The position numbers and the translations under genes were made by a program. The notes under the pieces were generated by a model, which saw only the letters and a list, made by a program, of their open reading frames with translations, had not been told where the DNA came from and ran no database searches. From positions 87,215,644 to 87,279,643 of the forward strand of contig CM065809.1 in assembly GCA_033398695.1 (NCBI GenBank): 64,000 bases of DNA, in the 5' to 3' direction. Below, one piece after another: positions 34,422 to 45,533 of the stretch. Numbering within the stretch: the first letter of the stretch is position 1; each line of letters begins with the position of its first letter. This stretch comes from Orobanche coerulescens. Its lineage: Eukaryota; Streptophyta; Magnoliopsida; Lamiales; Orobanchaceae.

Positions 34422-36695
34422 CTAAGGGTCAAACAACTCGGGATAACTCTCCCGCATACTATCCTCGGTTTCCCAAGTAGCCTCTTCGACTCCGTGTCTA
34501 GACCACTGAATTTTAACCAAAGGAATCGTCTTATTCCTCAACTGTTTGATTCGTCGCTCCAAAACTCGCATAGGACGCTCCTCATAAGAATGATCGTCGG
34601 CGATCTCGATTTCGTCGAACTGAAGTATGTGACTCGGGTCGGCAACATACTTCCGCAACTGAGAGATGTGAAATACATTATGAATTCAACTCGACGCCGG
34701 AGGTAAAGCCAATCGATAGGCTAACTCGCCTACTCGATCCAAAATCTCAAACGGCCCAATGAATCTCGGACTCAACTTTCCCCTCTTCCCAAAACGGAAG
34801 ATACCACGACTCGGGGATACCTTGACCAACATGTGGTCACCTGCCTCGAACTCTAATGGTCGACGACGGTTATCCGCATACGATTTCTGTCGACTCTGAG
34901 ATGTCAACAAACGACTCCTGATCAAAGCTACCTTCTCACGGGCGGCTATAAGCATATCGGGCTCGGTGTCCAATGATTCTGATAGGTCGTCCCAACACAA
35001 CGGAGATCGACAACAACGACCATACAAGGCCTCGTAAGGTGCCATCTTGATCGAAGCATGCCAACTGTTATTATACGTGAACTCGATTAATGGTAGTTGG
35101 GCTTCCCAATCGTCTTTCCAATCGAGGACGCATGCCCTCAACATGTCCTCTAATGTCTGAATGGCCCTCTCTGATTGCCCGTCGGACTGAGGATGAAAAG
35201 CGGTACTGAGATTAAGCTGAGTTCCCATAGCACGATGAACTGATTTCCAAAAATGAGACACAAACCGTCCGTCACGATCGGAAACGATACTTTTAGGAGT
35301 ACCGTGCAGTCTGACTATCTCTTTGATGAACAGTTGAGCAAGTCTCTCGGGACCCCACGTTTCCTTGATCTCAAGGAAATGAGCTGATTTAGTTAAGCGG
35401 TCCACGATCACCCAGATCATATTCATGCCACAACGACTCGTCGGCAAACTCGTGATGAAATCCATAGAAATGTCTTCCCACTTCCACTCGGGAATAGGAA
35501 GGGGTTTCAGCATACCCTCCGGTCGCTGATGTTCAATCTTAACTTGTTGACAGGTTAAGCATCTCGAAACAAATTCTGCGACTTCTCGCTTCATATTACT
35601 CCACCAGTAATTTTGTTTCAAGTCCTTGTACATCTTGCTAGACCCCGGATGCACAGAATAAGGGGTAGCATGAGCTTCTTTCAAAATCGAGTCTTTCAAC
35701 TCGTCATTCGCTGGTACGCACAACCGATTCTTAAACCTCAAAAGTCCATCCTCGTGGACCACAAATCCAGGGGCTTTCCCCTGAGCCACATCCTCTCGGA
35801 TGCGCAACAATGATGGGTCCGAACCCTGATTCTCTCGGATTTCCTCCTCGAGTGATGATGAAATCTCTAACATACAAAGATGCCCCTGAACTCGCTGAAG
35901 CCAGACCTCGATCTCGGATCTAAGGAATTCCTGCTGAAGCTCCTTCTGAACTGTTAAACGGGCAAGCATCTGTTCCTGAACAGACTTACGACTCAAGGTG
36001 TCGGCAACAACGTTCGCCTTGCCCGGGTGGTAAAGGATCTCGATATCATAATCCTTGATTAACTCCAACCACCGTCTCTGACGCATATTTAACTCCTTCT
36101 GAGTAAATATATACTTTAAACTCTTATGATCGGTGAATATCTGACAGGTGACGCCATAAAGGTAATGACGCCAAATCTTCAAGGCGAACACCACGGCTGC
36201 TAGCTCCAGGTCGTGGGTCGGATAATTAACCTCGTAAGGTCTCAATTGTCGTGAAGCATAGGCAATAACCTTCCCGTTCTGCATGAGTACACATCCGAGA
36301 CCCTGTCCGGATGCATCACTATAAACCACAAATCCCTCCGTTCCCTGCGGCAAGGAGAGTACAGGTGCTGACATTAACCGGCTCTTGAGTTCCTCAAAAC
36401 TCCGTTGACACGCGTCGGACCACGTGTATTTCTTATCCTTCCGCAAAAGGTTCGTTAAGGGTTGAGCGATTCTAGAAAATCCTTCCACAAACCGCCGATA
36501 ATAACCCGCTAATCCGTTAAAACTTCTGATTTCCTTAACGTTCTTCGGAGGTAGCCAATCCCGAATAGCCCCGCCTTCGAGGATCGACACGAACTCCGTC
36601 GATGAAATTACATGTCCGAGAAAAGTCACCGGACATCCGAACTCACATTTGGAAAACTTCCCATAAAGTTGTTCTCGTCTTAACACGTCGAGCAC
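34422..36695 (-). pseudogene. E9 end of reverse transcriptase, RNase H, integrase and chromodomain
   Basis: A frame of 669 codons (36695-34686), then the same frame to 34422 after a single TGA at 34686-34688. RNase [52 protein letters not shown]. Integrase: zinc finger Cys pair in CLTCQQVK; catalytic Asp in [11 protein letters not shown], Asp in [18 protein letters not shown] and Glu in [10 protein letters not shown], all intact. The [19 protein letters not shown] block precedes the stop. The tail (MRVLERRIKQLRNKT to EEATWETEDSM) is the chromodomain. Nearly intact apart from the one nonsense codon and the loss of upstream reverse transcriptase. Confidence 0.92.
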
Positions 36696-37155
36696 TTGAT
36701 GAAGGTGAAACTCGTGTTCCTCCGGTCACGAGAATAAATCAAAATGTCATCGATGAAGACAACAACAAACCGATCCAAAAGTCAATGAAAACCCGATTCA
36801 TTAATTCCATGAATACCGCAGTGCATTAGTTAAACCGAACGGCATAACCACAAACTCATAATGACCATAGCGTGTTGAAACGCCGTCCTCGCGATATCCG
36901 ACTCTCGAATCCGAATCGATGATATCCAGATCTTAAGTCGATCTTGGAAAATCCGAAGCTCCACGAAGTTGATCTAAGAGGTCATCAATACGGGGTAAAG
37001 GATACTTATTCTTGATTGTTACCTGTTCAACTCCGATAATCAATACATAAGCGGAATGAACCATCCTTCTTCTTGACAAACAACACCGGTGCTCCCCACG
37101 GGGCGACTTTTCGGTCGGATATAACCTTTCTCGAACAACTCCTCAAGTTGGTTCT
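36696..37155 (-). pseudogene. E9 reverse transcriptase palm region, scrambled by small indels
   Basis: On the minus strand pieces of the palm are readable in changing frames: [13 protein letters not shown], [15 protein letters not shown], and FIDDILIYS near 36760. At least five small deletions occur within 450 bp, so no frame is longer than about 40 codons. Confidence 0.85.
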
Positions 37156-37902
37156 TTAATTCTGCATTTCGGTCGGGGCCATCCGGTATGGTGCCTTCGA
37201 TATCGGGGGCGTACTGTGCTCCAACTCAATCGTGAATTCCACATCCCTCTGTGGAGGCAAACCAGGTAACTCGTCTGGAAAAACATCGGCATATTCCCTC
37301 ACCACCGGAATATCCGTTAACATTACTGATGATTTCTCGGTTTTGGCCATATAGCACCAATAACCGACACATCCCTGATTGAGTAATCTTACTGCTTTCA
37401 TCAAATTAATGACTTTACGAGCAGTAGGATTACCTCCCTGAAACACACATTCGACTCCATCGACTGAAATGATAGTGACCAAACGCTTTCGGACACTAAT
37501 GATGGCATCATGACGATCCATCCAATCAATACCCAAGATGACGTCGTCCCTCGGCAAATCTACTACGATTAGGTCCGCTGGCCATACACGACCATGAAAT
37601 TGAATCGGACAATTCTGAATTTCACGGTTACCAATAATTCGTCTACCATCAGGTAGGCCAATGACATAAGGCTCGCAACTAGTAGCACTACCCAGACGTA
37701 GTCTACTCAAACATAACTCGGAAATGAATGAATGAGATGCACCAGTATCAAAAAGGGTACACACAGGTTGAGATAGGATATCGAGTGTACCTGAGATCAT
37801 CCGGGTCTCCGGATCGTCGGTCTTCTTCATCTCATAAATTCGGGGCTTTCCGGCCCCCGAACCGGACGCTCCCGTCTGATAGCTCTTGGCTCCGCCTTTA
37901 GC
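37156..37902 (-). pseudogene. E9 protease and start of reverse transcriptase
   Basis: Same frame as gag, after the TGA at 37903-37905. Protease active site CTLFDTGASHSFISE is intact, followed by VDLPRDDVILGIDWMDRHDA. Reverse transcriptase begins with YADVFPDELPGLPPQRDVEF and APYRMAPTE, and the frame stops at 37156. In E1 the codon matching the TGA is GGA, so gag and pol were one frame and the stop is a point mutation. Confidence 0.9.
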
Positions 37903-39129
37903 TCATGTCGTCTTGAACGACGCTGAGTAAAGTGGCCTGATTACGCACATTGAATGACACAGGGCTTGAGATGACGCCGGAGTGGGTTTAGAGTCCCTAC
38001 GGCAAAAATGGGCCCTATGCCCAGCAATCCCACAGTTATGGCACGTGACAGTCTGCTTTGGACATTTTGCGCTGAAATGACCCTGTTCTTCACAGTTGAA
38101 ACAGGTGACGGCTGAACTGGCCGCTCGAGATTGAGATTCCGTGGGTTTAGACGCCAGGGGAGGTCGCTCAGAAAAAGTAGAGCCCGCCCGCGGTTTCTTG
38201 AAGGTGGCCTGACTTCCGTTAGACTGATCATAGTTCTTAGACTTCTTGCCAGCAGATGAAGGTTGCTGCTTAGAAATCTCCTTAACAGTAAGCTCGTAAG
38301 TGAGAGCTTTCTCAATGAACTCGGCCAGAGTGGTACAGTTATGATTAAGCAACTGAAGTCTCATACGGGGTTTCAGCCTCTTGCTGAAATACTTGATCTT
38401 GTCCGCTTCTGAGTGAATGATAGATGAGGCGAACGGAAGAAGTTCCTGAAATTTCTCGGCACTGGCGAGAACATCCGCGTCTGACGAAGGGTCGGGAGTG
38501 AGTAACTCTGACAGCTTGGCCTCTCTGAGTGGGGCCGGATAATACCTCTCCATCATGAGAGTCTTGAACTGATCCCAAGTACATGATCCGTCTGTGGGCT
38601 TCAATGATAACCGCCATGAATGAGCGCTCTTACCGAGATAGTAAGCCGCAACTGAAACTTTATGCCCTTCAGGGCAATCCACCATAGCAAATAACTTTTC
38701 AAAATGCTCAAGCCAATGAACAATATCCGCCGGCTCAGATGAGCCCTCAAAGGTAGGTGGTCGCTGGCGAGAGATATCGCTAATGATATTGCTTACACCC
38801 CTCTCTTGCCTCTGAGGCGGCGGCGGAGGAGCCTGTTGATTTTGAGTAGTGGAGTTATGCATCGCCTCCATTAGTTGTGCCATCTGAGTCATTTGGGCCA
38901 TCATGCCCTGCATAAAAGCGAGTGGGTCAACCCGGACACCCTCTGACTGAGCCGTGTCCCGGGTACGACTCCCCGATAGTGAATGATCGCGTCCAGGTGA
39001 ATGAGTGGCAGCGTCACTGCTCGATGAGTTAGCATTATTCCTGGCATTTGCACGTGTATTCGCACGAGTTCTCGGGGTTCGGCCCGCTCCACGGCCTCGT
39101 CCTCCACGTCCTCTGCCAGCCCTTTCCAT
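37903..39129 (-). pseudogene. E9 gag, almost intact
   Basis: Start chosen at 39129 (MERAGRGRGGRG) because E1 and E4 gag start there; the frame is open 18 bases further upstream. Arg/Gly-rich N-terminus, a MAQMTQMAQLMEAM helix, proline run, then capsid with PPTFEGSSEPADIVHWLEHF, YYLGKSAHSWRLSL, TWDQFKTLMMERYYP and LREAKLSELL. Two zinc knuckles: CFNCEEQGHFSAKC and CHNCGIAGHRAHFC. The frame ends in a TGA that was GGA. Forms the particle shell; about 408 residues, normal for the family. It could still give a full gag protein. Confidence 0.9.
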
Positions 39130-39598
39130 ACTGAAGTGGAAAGTCATATGATGATTATATATCTCGCATGAGTATCACATTATGATTATATTATGAAATG
39201 ATGAAAATGAGCATACGCGCTCAAATACAGCGATTACATGAATGATTAGTTGACGTGACATGATTATCGATGAATTCTTGAAATGATTATCTTGAATGAG
39301 TTAACAAGATTAATGATTCGATCTTCACGATCAACAATGAACAATGAAATGAATTGGTGATTAATGAGTTAACTCGACCGTCCTGGTCAAAATGACAATG
39401 ATGATTGAGGATTGCTAAGCGATGAATTATGAATGAATGATTAATGCCGAAATTATACCATGGCATTAGAAGTCTTACGATTCTTGGTACGATTGGCTCG
39501 GCATTTGCACAGTCACACGTGGCGAAAGTCCAATGATACTAGTCCGATGACGATGATTTCAAATGAGACATGACTTGGAGGGTAGTATTCAAAACCAC
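39130..39598 (-). other. E9 untranslated leader
   Basis: Non-coding, AT-rich, with ATGA-rich words as in E1. No ORF of note. Confidence 0.7.
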
Positions 39599-39610
39599 GC
39601 TCCGATACCA
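39599..39610 (-). other. Primer binding site of E9 (initiator tRNA-Met)
   Basis: Minus strand TGGTATCGGAGC, identical to that of E1, four bases inside the LTR end. Confidence 0.88.
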
Positions 39611-39614
39611 ACTC

Positions 39615-42048
39615 TGTAACACCCCAAACTAGGCGGATATTACGGTGTCGTGGACCCCATTAGGACCCACCGGGCGAATGAAAATGAATGAATTATACGA
39701 GTAAATGTAGTACCGAACCACATTACAACATCAATTACTCCGATGAGGAGTTTTATACAACACACCCAGGATGATATCGAATACCGGTATATTTTATATG
39801 GAGATAAAATATACAACAATGAGTGAGATGAATATTCAAACGGAATGTCTGCGTGGAATAAAATAAAAGAAACATAATGATTGAAAAGTAGGGCCCCTAC
39901 TAGTATCACTGGGACTCCTCGCCGTCACCGTGCTCTCCCGTGCCTTAGCCTTGCCATGACACGAAAAGCAGTATCCCCAGCGAAATCGATTACGAGAACA
40001 ACAATCCTCAAGGGTTGAAAATACACAATCATGATATATGCGGAATTATGAATTATCACAGCGAAACGCAATCAAACATGCTATATAAATCGACTATCGA
40101 TGCGGCTCAAAGGAATGGCGCCACACAACGTCCGGGATGGAAATGTGTCCGTACACAAGCCACCATCACACGTGGTCTTGTGCCTAATCGATCTCACGAA
40201 GCAATCGACTCGTGTGCACGATCCAATGTGAGGCCAACAACCACCACACGACATAATTGTGCCCGACATGAAAATCCTACACATTCCAACTGCACGCCAA
40301 GATGACCGGAATGTCACAATATGGCAAAAGTGACAACGAAAATGAATAATGACTCACCAAGGTTAAATGATGGTGAAATGAATGATAGCTCAATGGAATG
40401 ATCGGAACCGTCGTTCCTTATGACTGAGGTGATTAATTGACAATGACAAGTTTTGATACGGTTAATACAATGATGAATGAGTTACGATTATGAATGAACA
40501 ACAACAAAAGGAATGAATATCCTTTTAACCGAGTAAGAATTAACTTACTCAATACCGATGAAGAATGTCCTTCCACGAACAACGTCCTAAATGAAAAGTC
40601 GGTCGCTCGAACAACCTTGAACATCAATAGTTACCAACAACCGATCAATACACGACTCAAATACGATCATAACCGACCCAAACGTCGATACAACAATATC
40701 CGAACTCGTAGATGTACTCTAACGAAAACGTTGAGATACCCGTTGGTTAAAACCAAACCCAAATAATCGAACCAACTCCAACATGATTGATTCAAACCAG
40801 CAAAACATTATCAATGATATCAATAATCTCATAGAAATCTACAATCCAAGTTTATAATAACGACAATCGGAAATCCCCAAAATAACCGAAGTCAACCCCA
40901 AGGGTTCTTGGAATAATTCCGAAAATAACGGTTTAAATCCGTAGGAATATATTTATCCAAGTTAGATAATCCATAACTAACATATTCCAATGATAATCCA
41001 AGCTTACACGAAGAAATCGGAAGGAAAACCCAAAAATCCGAAATTCTAGATCCAAGAGATTAATACCTTTGATTCGACGTGATAAAGATGATGAAATGAT
41101 GATCAATCCGAAAGATGAAGATGATGATTGATGATTACGCCTCGAAGAATCCTCTCCGAATCGCTCGAAATCGCCCAAAATTACCGAAGGAATGAAATGA
41201 GATGAATAAATGACGAACTCTGACTAAACTGTCCAATTTATTGTCAGTCCAGGTTAGCGTGCGCTAGCCCTTGTGCGTAGCGTGCGCTAACGAGTAATTT
41301 GGGTAGTCCAGTACCCACTGTCCGAACACGGTAGCGCGCGCTACGTACCTTCTTGTAGCGTGCGCTACGGCCCTACTACTAGCGTGCGCTAAGATCCATT
41401 ATTAGCGTGCGCTATCGAAATATTGATGCCCGATCGAGTCCAGAAAACTGTCTGACCTCTGATCTGACCCTGATAGCGTGCGCTACAACCATTGTTTAGC
41501 GTGCGCTAATATATCGGTTGCGTACGCTAACAACAAAACATAGCGTGCGCTATGAATAAATCCAGTGCAGTCCAGTAGCCACTGGACTCACCCTGATCCG
41601 TCCCTAGCGCGCGCTACTCCACACATATAGCGTGCGCTACTACAACTCATTAGCGCGCGCTACTTACCACTCGTAGCGTGCGCTACCTATAACTCACCTG
41701 CAGTACAGTACCTTCTGGACTGCAGCCGAGCTAACCTTAGCGTGCGCTAAAGCTGAGTGGTAGCGTGCGCTACCTATACCCAATTAGCGTACGCTAAAAG
41801 GAGTATGTAGCGTGCGCTACTCCTCATGCACAGCTCGCAACGAAAATGACAATGATGATAAACACGGCACGAAACTCCAATCAGATTAGTGATGAATGAC
41901 GATTGATACACGATACGATTACTCTGAATGATGAATACCATGACTGAATATGAGTGACAAATGATCAATAATGAATGAAATTACTGAGTATCAATTACTG
42001 AATGATAAATACTGAATGATAATTACTGAATTACAACTGGGTATTACA
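39615..42048 (-). repeat. 5' LTR of E9 (2434 bp)
   Basis: Plus-strand ends TGTAACACCCCAAACTAGG and CAACTGGGTATTACA. Compared with the other LTR it has several short losses near 39655, 39850 and 39886, and a mutated TATA. Confidence 0.94.
41253..41822. repeat. U3 array of TAGCGTGCGCTA palindromes, E9 5' LTR
   Basis: About 18 copies in the same order as in the 3' LTR (33597-34162). Confidence 0.92.
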
Positions 42049-42463
42049 TTTGCCATGTCAATAATGGGTCCCACATCACTAGTGGGCTCTTTTGCCATGT
42101 CAGCAGTGGGTTCCACTAGACATAATGCAACACTTCCATTATTATATCCAACAGTAACATGGTTATTATATGCAACACTAATTTTAAAATATGCAACACT
42201 ACCGAAGATAAATGCAACAATAACTGAAAGATAAATGCAACATTTTAAATAAAAATTTTGTAATAACCATTCCGTACGTACATCATTCCACACAAATAAA
42301 ATACCATCCAAAATTCACACCCTGCCATTCAGTACCAAATACCAATATCCCAAAAAACAGTTGGTACTAAATACCAACATCCCAACAAACAGTCAACGCA
42401 AAATACCAACTCCAACTACTATCGAACAAGTCTTATACTAACAATTCGACACGCATGATCCAA
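42049..42463. other. Flank between E9 and the coiled-coil gene
   Basis: Short tandem repeat (GGGTCCCAC, GCCATGTCA words) that matches the other side of E9, then AT-rich sequence with several ATGCAACAC words, then repeats of AATACCAAC. No gene beyond the stop at 42464. Confidence 0.6.
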
Positions 42464-42643
42464 TTATTTCTTCAGTTCCTTGAAGAGGGACCTGTTGGAT
42501 TCGTGCTGTTCTTCGAGGGCCAAAATGCGATTTAAAACTTTGAGTAGTTCGTTGGATGTTCTTAAGCTGTGATTTGTCTCCCCGGTCCTGACTCTTGGTT
42601 CTAAGGAGCTAGTAGGGGTAACTGCTGGATTATATGGCGCTAT
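42464..42643 (-). pseudogene. Coiled-coil protein gene (At5g41620/BRANCHLESS TRICHOME-like), exon C
   Basis: Minus-strand exon of 60 codons with stop. The acceptor is TTTCTTTAG at 42644-42652. It reads IAPYNPAVTPTSSLEPRVRT, then HSLRTSNELLKVLNRILALE, then EQHESNRSLFKELKK and TAA (42464-42466). The ELLKVLNRIxxLEEQH heptad block is the start of the long coiled coil in this plant family of putative cytoskeletal proteins. Relatives continue for hundreds of residues; here it stops within the first helix, so the 3' part is lost or replaced. Family assigned from memory of its conserved blocks. Confidence 0.78.
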
Positions 42644-42889
42644 CTAAAGAAAACGAGTTATGGATATATGTATTCTAAAAGGAAGTACAAATATGGAACA
42701 AGTAGTGTGATTTTAGTTGCTAGACAGATTGTAAATTAGTAATGCAAGAGGGATTGGTCCATCACAAAGAAAGAACAAACAAGCCTATGATTATATGCGT
42801 CTGTTTCTTTATTTGTAACGACGATAATGTCGAAGGTCGAAAAACATTTGCCACACGGAAATTGCTTGCAAGATCTCAACGTTACTTAC

Positions 42890-43006
42890 CTCCATTGAAC
42901 TAACATAACTTGCAGGCTTCATATCATGATTGCTCGTCTCAGCCTTGCGATTATGCTGCATTAGTGATGCAGCTACATGCCGCCTTAAACTACTACAACT
43001 TCCTGG
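42890..43006 (-). pseudogene. Coiled-coil protein gene, exon B
   Basis: Exactly 39 codons with phase 0 at both ends. Donor ATGGAG|GTAAGTAAC is consensus and acceptor is ATGCCAG|CCAGG. It reads PGSCSSLRRHVAASLMQHNR and ends SYVSSME, joining in frame to IAPYNP of exon C. The SLRRHVAASLMQH and SSMEVAPYNPAVTP blocks are hallmarks of the At5g41620-like family. The intron to exon C is 246 bp. Confidence 0.8.
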
Positions 43007-43939
43007 CTGGCATTACAAATAATAACAAAACAAAAATTAACACAGGGAAAATAAAAAGGAACTTGGCACTTCTCGATGGACATTAAAGATGAACCGGAAA
43101 CAGATATTCGAAAATACAAAATAGAACATTTACTGTTGTGACACAACTCATTTATATTGTGAGACCGCTTGAGTTTTCGATCACGGAGGTAAAACTCAAC
43201 CAAAATTGCACCAATTGTATAGAGCAAAAGAACACTAATTGCAACATCATAACAAGTTCCTATTAAGCAACAACTAAACATGCAAACAAACACTAAATTA
43301 GATGTCCTACAAATCCCAATGTAATGATTGCAAATGAGGACAGAGAATGTAATAACCAAATATACTGCTAGATAAAAAATAGCCAATCGAGGAAGCAGAT
43401 GCAAACCCAAGATTTTTCCTTGATTTTTCACGAGGTGGGCTATGGGCTATAACCGCCCAGAGAGATGGAGTTGTACTATCTTTTTATTTTATTTTACAAG
43501 TTCTAGATGCTTTTTAAAAATTTTCAATGTGCTAAAGCCTCCCCCCTCCCAGTGTTCGACCCCTGTATGGAAGCTCGATTTGAAGTATAGCATCCGAGAA
43601 AGGATGCCCGCATCTCCGCAGGTCCCTTTTCAGCCACCTGCCTCCTCGACTTGTAAATAAAATAATTGTATGTACTTTTTTAAGCTTGTGGCTATGCAAG
43701 AGGCATATATACAATCAAGAAAACACCCCTATTTGTTCTGAAAAACACTAAAACCAAAATACCACCAAAGTCCTGAAAATCTGACCACACCACTCCACAT
43801 GGAATCATCAAGAATACATTTAAAAAAATTAACCTCTCATCATTAAAAGCAAAACTTTGATTCACATGCACACACACACAAAAAAAAAAAAGTAGAACCC
43901 AAATACTAGAAACCCAACAGAAACCAATCACATTAAGAA

Positions 43940-43971
<32 letters not shown>

Positions 43972-43998
43972 GGATACAAAATCTTGAACCCTTATTAC
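43007..43998 (-). other. Intron between exons A and B, with inserted sequence
   Basis: 992-bp intron. It holds an (AAT)n microsatellite at 43940-43971 and a stretch at about 43430-43680 with GTGTTCGACCC, which resembles a Pol III B box as in SINEs, but no clear SINE ends were found. The frame at 42985-43431 runs from the intron into exon B in the wrong phase and is not a gene. Confidence 0.6.
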
Positions 43999-44257
43999 CA
44001 GGTCAGGTGAACTAGGTGAAGGATCAAGTGGCTCAACGCTGCCGTTCTTATCCTCATAAACCGTTGATGGTGGTGGTTGAGGCGGCGGAGCCGGTGACCT
44101 ACTCCATGGTGCATTTTAGCAAGTAGCAGCTTGTGGTGATGAAGCTCCCAATATGTGGCAGCAAGTTTTCTTGCAGAAACATGAGGAATTGGGAAAAGGG
44201 TGTCTTCAATACAATCTTTTCCACTATCATCTTGTTGGAATTGTTTAGGTGATGATG
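43999..44257 (-). pseudogene. Coiled-coil protein gene, exon A, frameshifted
   Basis: Minus strand. The acceptor is probably CTCTTAG at 44258-44264 and the donor CTG|GTAATAAGG. It reads SSPKQFQQDDSGKDCIEDTL, then FPIPHVSARKLAATYWELHH, then AKMHHG and RLRRLNHHHHQR. Near 44075 the frame shifts; it then reads YEDKNGSVEPLDPSPSSPDL and joins in frame to exon B. The SARKLAAT-W-E motif is the N-terminal signature of the family. The frameshift means no full protein can be made unless the sequence is wrong here. Confidence 0.72.
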
Positions 44258-45533
44258 CTAAGAGCTCTAATTACTTAGGTCTTAAAAAACATACCTTGAG
44301 ACCTCAAAGAAAAGAAATATGAGCAGCAATAGGCCATCCATATTACTAATTGCCATTACACACACACACACACAGTTGTTTGAAACAAACACTACATACA
44401 ACCCAAGGCAAACAAACAACACATAGATAACCTAATCACCCACAATCACAGCAACTTTAGGTTGAATCTGCACAGAGAAATCCAGGAAAGTGTTCAACTA
44501 AAATTTTGAAAAGGAAATTCATAAATGTCTTATTTAACAAACAAAATATTGTTGTAGAACAAGTTGAATGAGTGGTGGTGGATATGAATTTTTACTGGGA
44601 TGAAATTATTAGTCATCATATATTCGGAGTAAAAAATCATATATTCGGAGTAAAAACTCTCTCCAATAATGAATAACCCCATAGGATCTCTAAATTTTGA
44701 AAGAAACAAAGACCCAAAAAAAAGATTAAAATCACAACAGGTCTATGAAAACACCCAGAAACTACAAAACCAAAATTCCCAAACCTTAAAGATAAATAGA
44801 GCCAACACACAAATCGAAAATCCTCTCTTAAAAAAACAAAGAAAATCAGAAGCACCATCGGTTGATATTATCAAAAAGAGTTGATAAATATTATACAGAA
44901 TCGGAGAATACCCCAAGAAGAAGAGAGGCCAAAGCATAGCCTCAAAATTATAACTCAAGTTTATACAAAGAGATATTGATTTCACCACAAAATAATCCTC
45001 ATGGTTCTAAAACCCTCTGTAAATTTCACCGAGGCAGAAATCTATAAATCCTCAACAACAAAATTAACAGAGAGTTGCAAAAGAGTACGAAACAAAAGAA
45101 AGACTAACCTCAAAAATAGGCCGAGTCGCAGGAACTTGTAGTGAATTGAAAGAGAAAAATCAAGAAGGAGATCGAAAAATAAAAGAGGAAAGAAGACACA
45201 GATGAGTGACATGTTACCTAAGCAAGCAGGAGAAACAAATATGTTGAGAGAAACTGGTGGGAAGAGGTGAAGGAGGGGACGCACGGCAAAACTGTCCAGA
45301 AAAAAAAACATAAAAATGAACCCATGTCTAATAAAACTAAAGTAATTTACTCCGATATATTAAAAGTGACCTGCTCACACTCGGAACGATCATAGAGAGA
45401 TTCAGCCATCATGCGATTAATTAAAAAAATGAAAAGAAAAAAACTGAATCATAGTTCATATAAATCACACAAAATTGATAAATAGTTGATTCACAAAATT
45501 TACGAAACATAAAGGGATAAACGGAAAAGAAGA
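44258..45533 (-). other. Region between exon A and the eL41 gene
   Basis: Probably the 5' leader or introns of the coiled-coil gene and the 3' end of the eL41 gene. It has an (AC)n run at about 44357-44374 and pyrimidine-rich minus-strand sequence (45100-45300) resembling a plant 5' UTR with a possible donor TTTTTGAG|GTTAGTC near 45108. The first coding exon was not identified. Confidence 0.4.

Larger units (their letters stand above)
31951..42048 (-). mobile_element. E9: complete chromodomain Ty3/gypsy retrotransposon (10098 bp), defective
   Basis: Minus-strand order: LTR (42048-39615), primer site, leader, gag, protease, reverse transcriptase, RNase H, integrase with chromodomain, polypurine tract, LTR (34387-31951). 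Flanks TTTCC (31946-31950) and TTTGC (42049-42053) are an imperfect target duplication. LTR size and chromodomain suggest the Tekay/Del lineage. Damage is mild apart from reverse transcriptase: single nonsense codons after gag and before the chromodomain, and a cluster of small deletions at 36700-37150. Confidence 0.93.

Noticed and set aside
42985..43431. Minus-strand frame of 148 codons with hydrophobic stretches resembling membrane segments
   Set aside because: It runs through the intron into exon B in the wrong phase and crosses a good splice acceptor; AT-rich intron sequence often looks hydrophobic.
43430..43680. Possible SINE with a B-box-like GTGTTCGACCC in the intron
   Set aside because: No convincing A box, poly-A or T-rich end, or target duplication was found.
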